Assembly: GCA_904066235.2 (NCBI GenBank)
Contig: CAJFCV020000005.1
Coordinates: forward strand, 1,302,001-1,366,000
Direction of reading: 5' to 3'
From: Bursaphelenchus xylophilus
Taxonomy: Eukaryota; Nematoda; Chromadorea; Rhabditida; Aphelenchoididae
DNA length: 64,000 nt
Under the pieces are notes generated by a model. It was not told the DNA's origin and searched no databases. It saw only the letters and a program-made list of their open reading frames with translations. The translations under genes were made by a program, and so were the position numbers. Shown here in pieces: positions 21,501 to 30,995 of this stretch (positions are counted from its first letter, which is position 1; each line of letters opens with the position of its first letter).

Positions 21501-24500
21501 TAATTACCGGCAATATAACGGTCTCGTGGTTGTCGGGGAATTGTCAGACTCTCCCTGGAGGGCAATTTTTCTACGTCAAGAATTGGGTGCGAAACGATTT
21601 ATCATCCTACTTGACAATGGAAATTGGCCGAAGCAATGGCCAAAACGCCTCCGTCTCATTGAACCTCAGATTTTGATGAAACTTGGCACAACTTTAGATT
21701 AATTTTTTCTAACCCCTTTGCGAGACTTTTAGCTTGCGCTTTGCAGAAATGGGAGAGATTTTTAGTCCGAAGTATGGTAAAAAATGAGATTTTTTTGCGA
21801 TTTTTGGCATGAAAATTTTCTTGCCTATTTCTACCGTAGCGGATAATGCTTCCACAAAAAATTATTTTTTCCGCATGACACTGGCAATGTTATGGCCAAA
21901 AAGTGGGTTTTCTCTGACCGTACTCCGCATTTTGTGTACTCTCTCGGCCGTAAAGATTATTGAATATCTCCGCTGCCAGGGCAAGTTAGCCTTTATTTTT
22001 GAGTTTTTTTGCGTTGAAAAAATTGATTTTTTCGAAAAAATATCATTTGGTGACATTTTATACGAAAAAATTCCCGGACAGGTTTTATCGTATAAAATGA
22101 CATTTATTTGAAATTTTGCAAAAAATCTTTGAATATCGACTTTATCCACCACTAGAAATTATTTATCACACTTAGAAAGTTTAGGCGACATTTTATACGA
22201 CAAAAACTACTCCGGACATGTTTGATCGTATAAAATGACATTTCGATGCTATTTTGCAAAAATGCTTTGAAAAGCGACTATATCCACTACGGAATATTGT
22301 ATTTCAAATTTAGCAAGTTTGGGCGACAGCTTATACGACGAAAACTACTACGGACATGTTTCATCGTATAAAATGACTTTTGGCATTGAAAAATATTACA
22401 AAGATGATGAAATGATATTTCTGAGTATTTCAACTCACATTTGGCGAAAAAGTAATCTAAAAACCTATATTTTTTACTACCTTATCAAGCGTAATTAACA
22501 TTACTGCTTACTGATTTTTTATTCAAATTTTTTTTTCTTTGTTATTTTTTTGTTGTTGTCTACCGTACTTGTCCCAAAAAAATAATTTGGAATTCTTTTC
22601 AGCAGTGCGTTCGGGGCTCACGGTGTCTTCATGGGACTGGGCCGTATGCCCTTCCAGATCTCGAACAACATGAGGACGGTTCTGATATTTCTCAAATTTC
22701 TGGGCTTCTTCCCTGGTTTTGTCCGTGAACGCAAACGCAATGGAAAACGGTTTATGATTGTGAGTGTTGGTTGGTTTATGTTTGGGTGACATTTTATACG
22801 ACAAAGGTTCATTGGACATGTTTCATCGTATAAAACGGGATTTTTTTAAAATTTGATGGGTAATCTGCATAACAAAATCCCCAAGGCGCTGAGAAAATTC
22901 CAGCGACTTATGACGACATTGTATACGATGTAACCACTCCAAACATGTTTCATCGTATAAAATAGCATCTCTTAAAAACTTGAAAAAAATAAATATTCAT
23001 TCTTGTTTTCTACCATTTGAATTGTTCATCCTTTTGGCAGTTTTTTATTTAAGCGACATTTTATACGATTAAACATGTTCCATCGTATAAAATGGCACTC
23101 CTTCAAAATTTTGCAAAATTGCTTCACATGGGTGAATTGTCATTTTTTGACGTTTTTAGTATTACCAAATTATTATTTATTAGTCCAGGTGACATTTTAT
23201 ACGATCAAAACATGTTTCATCGTATAAAATGAAACTGATCTAAATTTTGCAAAAATGCATCACAATTATTTTTAGCTTCGTCTCACTGCCTGGGCTCTCA
23301 CCATTTTTGGCATCTTCCTCAATCTATACTTCTTCAAGGCCAACGTCATGATGACGTTTCGGTATCACAAACACTTTGGTTTTCTTCATGCCACCACCGT
23401 TTCCACAATCATAACAGGAATAAAGCCGTTCATAAACGCAATGTTGCTGTTTTTAATGGTAATACGCCTCAAATCGCACGTGAAAATGCTGAGTATGATG
23501 GACAACGTGGATCAGAGTTTCAAGAAGTCTTTTGGGAAATCCCCGCCTATTCGGCGCTATAATAAGATTTTTGGCGGAGTCGCTTTATTTTTTGTTATAT
23601 TACCCTTGACATATCGGATCTTTGAGAGCCTCTGGATGGACTATCATTCGAGACAAAAACGGTAAGACGTCATAAAAATAATAAATCAACTGATTAGAAA
23701 ATTTCCGATAGGGTGACATTTTATACGATAAAAATTTTCTGAACAAGTTTCATCGTGTAAAATGGCATTTTTTAAAATCTTTACAAAAATATTCTTAGAT
23801 TATTATTCAACTAAATTTAACAATGAAAAAACTGTATAATAATGATTAAGGTGACAATTTATACGATAAAAAAGTTCCGAACATGTTTTTTCGTATAAAA
23901 TGACACTTTTTAAAATTTTTCCTACGTTGTTATTATATAGTAAGTAAATCAAATTTATCAACCAAAAATGCGAAATTTCTAGTAAAAGTGACATTTTATA
24001 CGAAAATTTTTTCCGGACATGTTTCATCGTATAAAATGGCGCTTTCTCAAAATTTTCTAAAAAAATATTTTTGTATAGTAAGTAAATTGGATTCATATAT
24101 AAAAAATTTTAAAATTATTAATAGGGCGACATCTTATACGATTAAAATGTTTCCGGCATGTTTCATTGTATAAAATGGCCTTTTCCGGAAATTTTCTAAA
24201 AATAAATTCGCTTGACTAAAAAACATGTTAACTGCGCTAAAACCGCATTTTCAGGTCGAATTCCGAATGGCTAACCGACGTTTCTTTCATTTTGGTCCCT
24301 CTTCTCACTGCCTGGAACATGATTCCCCTCTTCTACTACGTTTTCTGCAATCGGGTGGTCTGCTATTGGTGTAGGACGCTGAAAAAATGCATCCAAAGAG
24401 AGCATGTGAAGCGACAGTTCAGCTTGAAATTCTACTACGAGCAGTTTTTGAGGATCACTGCGGTTCAGGTAAAAAAAATTTTTTGAGATTTTTCAAACTA

Positions 24501-27500
24501 AAAATCGCAATTTAGAAGTCAATTGGGAGTGTTTTCAACCCGATAATATTCTTTTCGCTGGCATGGTCACTGTTGATGCTCAGTCTGACAATTTATTTTA
24601 TTACTCAACCGGCTTCAAGGTAAGGATTTTTTTCGTATTTTAGCCGTGTATATATCGTTTTTGATCTCTAGAATTTACGACTTCCCCCTTAGAATTTACA
24701 TTTTGCTTATGAAATTTACGTTTTGCACCTAAAAATTCACGTTTTTCTTCAAAAATACTTTCGGATACTTTTTGATCGTTTTTGACGTTTTTTAAAAATG
24801 TGATTTTTTAAAGAATTTTAAAGTTTTTTAATTATAATTCTAATATTTTCTGTCGGCTTTTAAGGGTTTTACTGGATTTTAAAGCGTTTCTGAGGTATTT
24901 TGATACTTTTTGATACTTTTAAAAAAAGCGTTAAGTTTTTGGTCTTTCTCAAAAAAATTCTATTTTTTGAGGTCTCCATGACCTTGCAACATTACTTTTA
25001 TCCCTAAATTTAATATTTTTCTTGAAAAATTCCTTTTGGATACCTTTTGATCGTTTTTGAGGGTTTTTGAAAAATTGATTTTTTGAAGACTTTTTGAGCT
25101 TTTTTTATCATAATTCTTGTATTTTCTATCGGCTTTTGAGGGTTTTACTGGATTTTAAGGCATTTTGAGGTATTTTGATACTTTTTGATACTTTTAAAAA
25201 ATTTAAAATTTTTTTTGAGAAATTTCATTTTTTCACCTTCACAAATTTACATACGTTTAATATCTCTGAAAAAGTGTCCGTTTTTCTTCAAAAATATCTT
25301 GGATACTTTTTGATCGTTTTTACGTTTTTTTGAATCTTGATCGAAGAACAAGGCAATCATTTTTTCAAAAACCGAGAAAAAAAAGACAAAAAATAACACA
25401 ATTCTTTAAAAGGACTTCAAAAGTGATCAGAAAGTATCCAAAAGTTTCAAAAATCTTCAAAAAATTTTAAAAAATCAAAGAGATCCCGAATTTCTTATGC
25501 CCATCAAAGATATAAAAAAAGACTTCAAAAGTGATCAAAAAGTATCCAAAAGTCTCAGAAGTCTTCAAAAAGTATCCAAAAGTCTCACAAGTCTTAAAAA
25601 ATTTCAAAAACCCCTGAAAAATTCCTCATTTTTTTTATCATAAAAAAATTAAAGAAGCCCAAAAGCTCTCAAAAAGTATCCAAAAGCCTCAGAAATGTTT
25701 AAAAAAATTCAAAAGACGTCGAGAAATTACCAAATTTTTTACAATCATCAAAAAATGTATTTCACCCCGAATCTCCGAATTCCAGACTCGCCGAGCCCAT
25801 CACCGTGCAGCAGATCAGCAGCGAAAGGGCGCGCAAAGAGCTCACCGAACGCGTCTACATCAACCTGGGCTGGTCGGCAATTCAGATTACTGTCGCTATA
25901 ATTCACATTATCTGCATTTGTGCCACGGGGCTGAAGACCAATGAGGAGACGAGGAAGATCATCAGCGCCGTTCTGGCAATCGTCCCGGATTCGAATGCGG
26001 ATCTGGATCGGTTTCAGGTGAGATTTTTTTGGGGGTTTTGAGGAGGGTATTTGAGGTGTTTTGAGATTTTTTGTATTTCTTTGATGCTTATTAAAAATTA
26101 AGTAATTTTTAGTGGTTTTTTGAAGACTTTTGAGGCTTTTGGATACTTTTTGATATGTTTACATTTTTTTGGTAATGATGAAAAATTTAGGATTTTTTCA
26201 GTGTTTTTGAGATTTTTGGAGGTCTTTCGTGAATTTTGGATACTCTTTGATCACTTTTGAGGGCTTTTCATTTTTTGATGATTATAAAAAATTTGGCAAT
26301 TTCTCGACGTCTTTTGAAATTTGTTGAAGATTCTTGAGACTTTTGGATACTTTCTGATTACCTTTGTGGAAACTTAAAAATTTTCTGGCAATCATATAAA
26401 GTATTGGGAACTTTTTGGGGTATTTTGAGGATTTTTGAAGACTTTTGAAACTTTTGGATACTTCTTGATCACTTTTGAGGTTTTTTCATTTTTTGATGAT
26501 TATACAAAATTTGATAATTTCTCGACGTCCTTTGAATTTTTTTGAAGATTTGTGAGACTTTTGGATACTTTTTGAAGACTTGTGAGAATGTTGGATACAT
26601 TTTGATCACTTTTGAAGTCTTCGGGAAAATTTGGTATTTTTCATCATAATTATGTTTTCTGTCGATTTTGATAATTTTCCTCGGTCTCGACTCCTTTTTG
26701 GAGGTAATTTGCCACTTTTGGATACTTTTTGATCACTTTTGAAGTTTTTTTATAACTTCGATGGGCATAAAAAATTCATGATCTTTTTGATTTTTTCAAA
26801 TTTTTTGAAGATTTTTGAGACTTTTGGATCACTTTTGAAGTTTTTTAAATTGTATTATTTTTCGTCATAATTTTTATTTTTTCAGTTTTTGAGAGTTCTA
26901 TAAATTTTATCAGGGTTTGATAATACTTTATGAGGTATTTTGATACCTTTTGAAACCTTTAAAAAGTATCCCTTTTTTGGGAGGGTTTTCATGATCTTGC
27001 AACATTTTCCCACTTCAATTTTTATTTTTAGATTTCCTGTTTCGTCCACAAAATGTCCACCCAATACATGTGGGGGATGACGGTGTGGCGCGCGTTTCCG
27101 CTCGAACGCACAACATTCTTCACGGTAGGCGGGGTTTATTGTGTAGTTTATTGCCGTGTTCATTCAATATTCACAACAAAAAGATGATTCGAAACAAGGA
27201 CAAGTCCAAAAAAAAAGTTTTATCAATCTGTCGGGAAAATAATGTGGAATTTTCGCATCGAAAATCCACGTCGCTGAAGTTAAAAGCACAATGATTTTGC
27301 AGCGATTCTACTCATTTTCTGAAGCCATTTTCGATCCGACACATCCACATTATTTTCCCGACAGACTGATATTTATATTATAAAAAAATCTCAAAAATAA
27401 TATGCAAATTTCCAGCTGGTCAGTGTGATGTTCACCTACTCCTTCCTGCTGCTCAAACTCAAAGACAACCCGGCCGTTTCTCCGATCATCCGTCAGATCA

Positions 27501-27538
27501 TCCAAATCAATGGGACCAACGTCAAAGCCGTCCTCTGA
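15581..27538 (+). CDS. Gustatory-receptor-like seven-transmembrane protein (GUR/EGL-47/LITE-1 type)
   Basis: Eight exons in one continuous phase: 15581-15876, 22603-22759, 23276-23661, 24255-24468, 24516-24619, 25786-26017, 27032-27124 and 27416-27538, giving 534 aa. The N-terminal ~100 residues are hydrophilic, acidic and serine-rich (cytoplasmic in this family). Hydrophobic segments lie near 152-173, 183-213, 245-268, 287-315, 356-380, 411-432 and 490-507, with another hydrophobic stretch near 124-136. The last exon gives a segment ending TYSFLLLK; a TY pair in the last helix is typical of the insect/nematode gustatory-receptor family. The preceding exon ends AFPLERTTFFT, also GR-like. A long basic loop (RARKELTER) precedes the sixth helix. 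All donors are GT and all acceptors TTTCAG/TTTTAG/TTCCAG; intron 4 is only 47 nt. Linking exon 1 to exon 2 across 6.7 kb rests on phase (TT + C) and donor GTAAGT, so it is the weakest step. Likely a plasma-membrane chemo- or photoreceptor; the ligand is unknown. Confidence 0.8.
15940..16022 (-). pseudogene. tRNA-like segment, degenerate (Glu/Gly-type A box)
   Basis: On the minus strand the segment reads ..TAGTCTAGTGGTTCAAATTCC.. then GCAGGTTCGAATCTC, resembling the A box and B box of a tRNA about 73 nt long. The T stem and anticodon stem do not pair properly, so it is not a functional tRNA. It lies in the first intron of the receptor gene and could be a tRNA pseudogene or the head of a tRNA-derived SINE. 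Confidence 0.4.
17060..17350. repeat. GAGAGAGTACGC dispersed repeat in receptor intron 1, with TTTTATACGA palindromes at 16745-17065
   Basis: The repeat copy is in reverse orientation: CCGCTCTCCGCGTTTCGCGT, then AAAGATCGTTGAATATCTCGG. Immediately left of it (16745-17065) are six TCGTATAAAATG half-sites and one full TTTTATACGACGAAACCTGT palindrome. All of this is inside intron 1. Confidence 0.65.
17745..18240. repeat. Dispersed repeat plus two tandem copies of a palindrome-bearing unit
   Basis: A GAGAGAGTACGC-family copy (TGCGCAAAACGCGGAGAGCC) is followed by two copies, about 120 bp apart, of GAAACATTACCCTCTACGG ... TTTTATACGATGAAACATGT ... TCGTCGTATAAA (17930-18165). This parallels the tandem unit at 2711-3126. 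Confidence 0.7.
18662..18890. mobile_element. GCACNGTGCA element fragment in receptor intron 1
   Basis: It starts with AGCATTTTCATAAAGTGTATGG and contains GCACCGTGCACAAA, GCACTGTGCATTGGCGACAA and GGGTGCGAGCGATAG. The right terminus was not identified. Confidence 0.6.
18972..19417. mobile_element. Nested TIR elements: outer CAGTGGCGGACC element containing a palindromic insert
   Basis: The outer ends TACAGTGGCGGACCTGATCC and GGATCAGGTCCGCCACTGTA are perfect inverted repeats. Inside, 18996-19216 is a second palindrome with ends CAGTGAGGGACCGGATCCAG and its imperfect complement CTGGATCCGGTCCCTGACTG; its arms run through GTTTGGAGACGT and AAAGCGGGGTTTTTTAGCTT. The remaining outer interior (GCACTCGGGAAGTATCAAAA ... 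TTTTGATACTTCCCGGGTGC) is the GGAAGTATCAAAAATGTGGC family also found at 32745-33245 and 57228-57375. Confidence 0.85.
20168..20500. repeat. Cluster of three TTTTATACGA-type palindromes
   Basis: Near 20174, 20307 and 20439 the motif TTTATACGATGAAACATGTC (with changes such as TTTTAAACAATGAAAC in one copy) is followed about 12 nt later by TCGTATAAAATGTC. Between them the text GATATTCAACG...TTTTTGCAAGATTTC recurs, so the unit of about 130 bp has been duplicated in tandem. It lies in receptor intron 1. Confidence 0.75.
20615..20869 (+). other. Orphan open frame in receptor intron 1, possible alternative first exon
   Basis: From the ATG at 20615 an 85-codon frame of rather balanced composition is open (MSSAFNVPVIPC..., then HEESEGQLPEEV). 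It is not a repeat and lies between two repeat clusters. No domain is recognised, and no good GT donor gives the phase needed to join the exon at 22603. It may be an unrecognised exon or chance. Confidence 0.2.
20873..21185. repeat. Further TTTTATACGA palindromes in intron 1
   Basis: A half-site near 20882 and full palindromes at about 20996-21050 (TTTTATACGACGAAACATGT ... TCGTATAAAATGTCGCC) and 21124-21172. Spacers are unrelated AT-rich DNA. Confidence 0.7.
21186..22380. repeat. Inverted pair of GAGAGAGTACGC repeats and three palindromes
   Basis: 21190-21400 is a plus-orientation copy (GCGGCCGAGAGAGTACGCAA) and 21690-22000 a minus-orientation copy (TGTACTCTCTCGGCCG). They face each other across about 300 bp and could fold together. 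22050-22100, 22186-22240 and 22329-22378 are TTTTATACGA palindromes, close to exon 2. Confidence 0.65.
22786..23240. repeat. Four TTTTATACGA palindromes in receptor intron 2
   Basis: Copies at about 22791-22840, 22917-22968, 23058-23095 and 23192-23235 occupy most of the 516-nt intron between exons 2 and 3. Inner loops vary from about 6 to 17 nt while the TTTTATACGA arms stay intact. Confidence 0.75.
23662..24254. repeat. Four TTTTATACGA palindromes in receptor intron 3
   Basis: Copies at about 23716-23765, 23855-23905, 23992-24040 and 24126-24180, spaced about 135 nt, fill the intron between exons 3 and 4. Each has the form GTGACATTTTATACGATAAA ... CATGTTTCATCGTATAAAAT with small changes. 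Confidence 0.75.
24620..25785. repeat. Receptor intron 5: low-complexity direct and inverted TTGGATACTTTTTGATC repeats
   Basis: The left part (24720-25330) repeats GGATACTTTTTGATCGTTTT and GATTTTTTGAAG phrases. The right part (25400-25710) repeats the complement, TTCAAAAGTGATCAGAAAGT and TATCCAAAAGTCTCA. The two halves could pair as an intronic stem several hundred bases long. No exon is hidden here. Confidence 0.7.
26018..27031. repeat. Receptor intron 6: tandem TTGGATACTTTTTGATCAC repeats
   Basis: At least eight imperfect copies of GAGACTTTTGGATACTTTTT followed by GATCACTTTTGAAG, in one orientation only. The same family fills intron 5, so the repeat has spread between neighbouring introns of one gene. 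Confidence 0.7.
27222..27372. mobile_element. GTCGGGAAAATAATG element in the last receptor intron
   Basis: ATCAATCTGTCGGGAAAATA at the left and TATTTTCCCGACAGACTGAT at the right are TIRs of a compact 151-bp element between exons 7 and 8. It lies wholly within the intron, and 43 nt separate it from the next exon. Confidence 0.8.
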
Positions 27539-27674
27539 AAGCTTCGTATCACCCGTATTGCGTGTACTGTACATACTCTCTGACCTTGTAAATTTCTTTG
27601 TTATTATAGCTGATAAATGCTTGTTATTTTTCGTCGCAAAATTTTGGGTTATCTCTCGACTTTCAAGCGCTTAA

Positions 27675-28130
27675 GAAAGGTCATTTTATACGATCAAACA
27701 TGTTTGACTCTTTTTTGTATAAAATGTCGCCTAAACTAGGAAAATGTAAAATAAAATAGTGATGTAAAAAGTCCAATCCGTTTTTGCAAAATTTCATGTA
27801 AATACCATTTTATACGGTGAATCATGTCCGGAGTAGTTTTTGTCGTATAAAATGTCGCCCGAATCTGCTATATGTCAATCGAAATTTCTATTGGTGGATA
27901 TGGTTGCTATTTAAAGCGTTTTCGAAAAATGTCATGTTAATGCCATTTTATACGATCAAAGATTTCTGAATTTTTTATCGTATAAAATGTCGCCCGAATC
28001 TGCTATACGTCAATTGAAATTTCTATTGGTGGATATGGTTGCTATTTAAAGCGTTTTCGAAAAATTGTGCCATTTTATACGATCAAAGATTTCTGAATTT
28101 TTAATCGTATAAAATGTCGCCAAAACCTGC
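27675..28130. repeat. Four TTTTATACGA palindromes 3' of the receptor gene
   Basis: Copies at about 27684, 27810, 27943 and 28073. The last two share the flank TCTGCTATACGTCAATTGAAA and are a tandem duplication of about 130 bp. Confidence 0.75.
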
Positions 28131-28224
28131 TAAAGTGTGCAAATGCTATTAGAATTTTTAGTGTTGCACTAGGAACTCTCCCCTTGTAAAATAACACACT
28201 TGAACATACTATTTTTTCATAAAC

Positions 28225-28446
28225 ATGTGCACTTTATCGATGCCAGTAGCCCTCCCCGCGTTTGCACACAAAACCCCCGATTTCCGCAGTGATCTGACAC
28301 AGATCTCGACGCAGCGAGATAACGCCGCTTCGGCGACGGGATCCGAGAACGACGATGATGAATGGAGCCAGCGAAATCAGGTCAACCGAAGCGACGAGAG
28401 GCCTTTTTTGTCGCGGCGAAGACCATTTTTCGATCGGGACGGATGA
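28225..28446. other. GC-balanced open island, possible exon, strand undecided
   Basis: About 220 bp with clearly higher GC than its surroundings. It is open on both strands: a charged plus frame (SENDDDEWSQRNQ) that ends at 28446, and a minus frame with a hydrophobic stretch DLISLAPFIIVVLG. No splice sites are convincing. It could be a lone exon, a decayed gene fragment or a regulatory island. Confidence 0.25.
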
Positions 28447-28565
28447 CTTGTGCCCCTCTCCGATCCGATGTTTGTCATATGGGCTTTGGTTTTGAAGGGT
28501 TTCTGGATTCGTTCTTGTCATTTCTCTTGTCAAAAGGTCATATAATTCGAGGAACTTATAAATCT

Positions 28566-28862
28566 CAATATGTCCAGAAAATTCCAGAAAATGTGTCACG
28601 ATGACACCACTTTAAATTGTGTCAATGATGTGATCAACGGCTCTATTGAGGTAGGAGTGCTCTCTACAGTACCCAGAAAGAAATTTACGTTCAAAGTTTT
28701 TGTAATGAGCGATTTGGATGACGGATTTTCTGGATTTTCCGTCGTGCGAGGCCAAAATTTTTTGACCTACTGTAAGTCGTACTCCTAGCCATATACAGCC
28801 GTTTTTTATACCACTGGTACATTTTAAAATGGTGTCATCGTGACATATTTACTGGACACACA
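28566..28862. mobile_element. TIR element with ATGTGTCACGATGACACCA ends
   Basis: TATGTCCAGAAAATTCCAG..AAATGTGTCACGATGACACC near 28568-28609 is mirrored by GGTGTCATCGTGACATATTT..ACTGGACAC near 28831-28860. The left terminus is the unit tandemly repeated at 43170-43640. Its interior frame (28570-28788) is not a recognised gene. Confidence 0.6.
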
Positions 28863-29685
28863 AGGATTTATATACAAGTCCCTATTAATATATATATGTA
28901 GGTTCATTATAGCCTAAAATAGTGTACTGTGGTTTTCGCAATTGTTTGTTAGAGGCAGGTTTCGTTCAACAGGACTTTGTTGTACAAGGTGGGCCAAAAA
29001 GTCGGGATAAAAATCAATTCCACAGAGCTTCTTCCGTGCGCCCTGAGAATCATACCTTTTTGCATGTTCAGCAAAGGTTTCAGTCGGCGTTCTATGCAGC
29101 AACAGCAATGCCATGGTTAGGGCCTATGCTCAGCCTGCGCTGCAATGCTTGTATCAACGTGTCCCATAAGTCTTGCAAATTTTTGGGTCGTCGATTTGTC
29201 CGAATTCCTATGAACTTTGAAACGCGTTAAGGGATACGTTGTATATACGGTTTTGAACCTGAGCTATTGCGCTTCAAAACGGTGTATGGTAAGGCTCCAT
29301 AAAATCCAGCTGCTACCCATACTGCCCTGATATTGTAGCAGAGATTAAAAAAGAATCTTTGGGTCAAAAGGCACAATGATTTATCCGTTTGTCGGGAAAA
29401 TAATGTGGAGTTGTCGCTGAAAATATCTCTTCTGAACACCTTCCAAGGTGTTCACTTTGCTTAGATGTCTGAATTTTAGCACACGGTCCAATCTCCATCC
29501 TATAATGCGGTAGAAAACTATGGCTTTCACTTAAAAAAAAATATTTTTTTTTGTTTTCCCTCACCACCAACAACGATTCTCCGTCGATTACCTGTAATGA
29601 CAGTGGTCGAACAACCCTTGCTTCAGTAATTATCCCCTTGTTTTGGTCATCTTCCAACTTGTTTTCTCCTCGCCGCACTTAGCTA
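28863..29685. other. Intergenic DNA with possible mariner-type remnant and a GTCGGG half-element
   Basis: AGGTGGGCCAAAAAGTCGGG near 28988 resembles the ends of mariner/Tc-type transposons, but no transposase domain is visible in the minus-strand frame beside it. A GTCGGGAAAATAATG half-site sits near 29391. Confidence 0.35.
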
Positions 29686-29687
29686 TA

Positions 29688-29925
29688 AAAACCCCCCTCT
29701 CTCCCCGCAAAGAACCATCGGTCGAATGCGCTTTGAAACTCCGTGGCGATATGATTTCGAATCCCTCGCTGACCAGGCGCTGATAAGGTTTCGAAAGCGT
29801 GACGGCAATGAGATCGCCGTATTTGTGATCAAACGTCTGAAACCAGTAAATCGCCGACGATGCGTCATCAAAACAGGGGGGATTTGTTGATCGCAAGGTG
29901 TATAAAAGTCGGCTTCGTGAAGGAG
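29688..29925. other. GC-balanced island between two TATAAAA boxes
   Basis: The stretch begins after GCTATAAAAACCCC and ends at GTGTATAAAAGTCGGCTTCG, which resembles the ACGTATAAAAGTCAGCCTCC promoter text of the gene at 30996. It contains GCTGATAAGG, a GATA-factor-type site of the sort used by nematode intestinal genes. It is open in two minus frames, neither recognised. It may be a promoter relic of a duplicated copy of the downstream gene. Confidence 0.3.
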
Positions 29926-30154
29926 GCTCGATTATTTCTATGTGTTTACGTGAGTTTATGGTCAACAAAGTAGGTGTAGTAATTTTTTTGGTAGAGTTTT
30001 TGGTCGATTTAGTGAAAAAGATAAAAAAGATCTTTTTTAAATATCGGTAATTTAAAAAGTTGTGATTTTTTTGAACCCTGAGGGCAATTTCCAACGGCTC
30101 ACGACGAAAAAATCGACCTTTCCAATATGCAAATTTTTCTAGGCTTGAATATAA

Positions 30155-30620
30155 TATTTTCAGACATTTTATACGACGAAACGTGTCCAAAATATTTTCA
30201 TCGTATAAAATGTCACCCTAATCAAAACCTTGTATTTATAAGGGAAATAAGTCAGGCATAGAATACATATCAATTCCTCGCGCTTTGCAGTGCCCGTCGA
30301 GATATGGAACACTCTTTGCTACCGAGAGAGTACGCAAAATGCGGAGAACGGTCAGAGAAAAATCACACTTTTTAGCCGTATCTTTGCCAGTTTCGCGGGG
30401 AAAAAATTGATTTTTTGTGGAATCATTGCTCTCTACAGTGGAAATCGACACGACATTTTTCGTGATGAAATTTGCCGAAAAAATTGTCGCATTTTTGCCG
30501 AATTTCTAGCTAAAAATCTCGGTTGTTTCTGCAAAGCGCGGGCTAAAAATCTCGCATATTTTTTTGAAAAAATTTTTCTAAATTTGTGCCAAGTTTTATC
30601 AAAATCTGAGGGTCGTTTTT
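30155..30620. repeat. TTTTATACGA palindrome and GAGAGAGTACGC repeat
   Basis: A palindrome at 30164-30215 is followed directly by a plus copy of the dispersed repeat (CTACCGAGAGAGTACGCAAA ... TTTGCCAGTTTCGC). The same palindrome-then-repeat order occurs at 21124-21400 and 47460-47900, so these two families often move or amplify as a unit. Confidence 0.65.
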
Positions 30621-30895
30621 GGGGTACTTCCTATTAATTTTTTCAATAAATTATTAGACAAAAAGCAAATTTCAAAATATATTTTTTTTTTGATTTGAGG
30701 TCCCTATCCATAATATTTTTTGATTTGAAGTCCCTATCTATCATATTCAGCCTTTTCCAGTTCCAAAACGTATATAATTTACTCTCCTCGCTCCCTCACC
30801 ACCCGGCGCGTCGCGCTTCACTAGAAACCATCTTTTTTCCGGATTTTTTCACGGATTTACCACCGAAAAACTGCAGATTTGGAATGCATAAAACG

Positions 30896-30903
30896 TATAA
30901 AAG
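30896..30903 (+). promoter_or_regulatory. TATA box of the cysteine-rich secreted protein gene
   Basis: TATAAAAG lies 93 nt before the start codon at 30996 and 75 nt before the acceptor TTTTTTTTCAG ending at 30977. Very similar text, TATAAAAGTCGGCTTCGTG, is found about 1 kb upstream. Confidence 0.5.
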
Positions 30904-30995
30904 TCAGCCTCCTGTTTCCGTCGGTCATTCGTGGCTTTTCCCTCCGAAAAATATAAAAAAATTCGATTTTTTTTCAGAAACTTGGAGTGGAAACC

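Noticed and set aside
28234..30190. Two minus-strand frames that at first recalled potassium-channel S3 and pore regions (DLISLAPFII near 28.3 kb; a YGD triplet near 29.8 kb)
   Set aside because: They are in the wrong order for one minus-strand gene, the selectivity-filter motif is not present as required, and no splice sites support either. Treated as unexplained GC islands.
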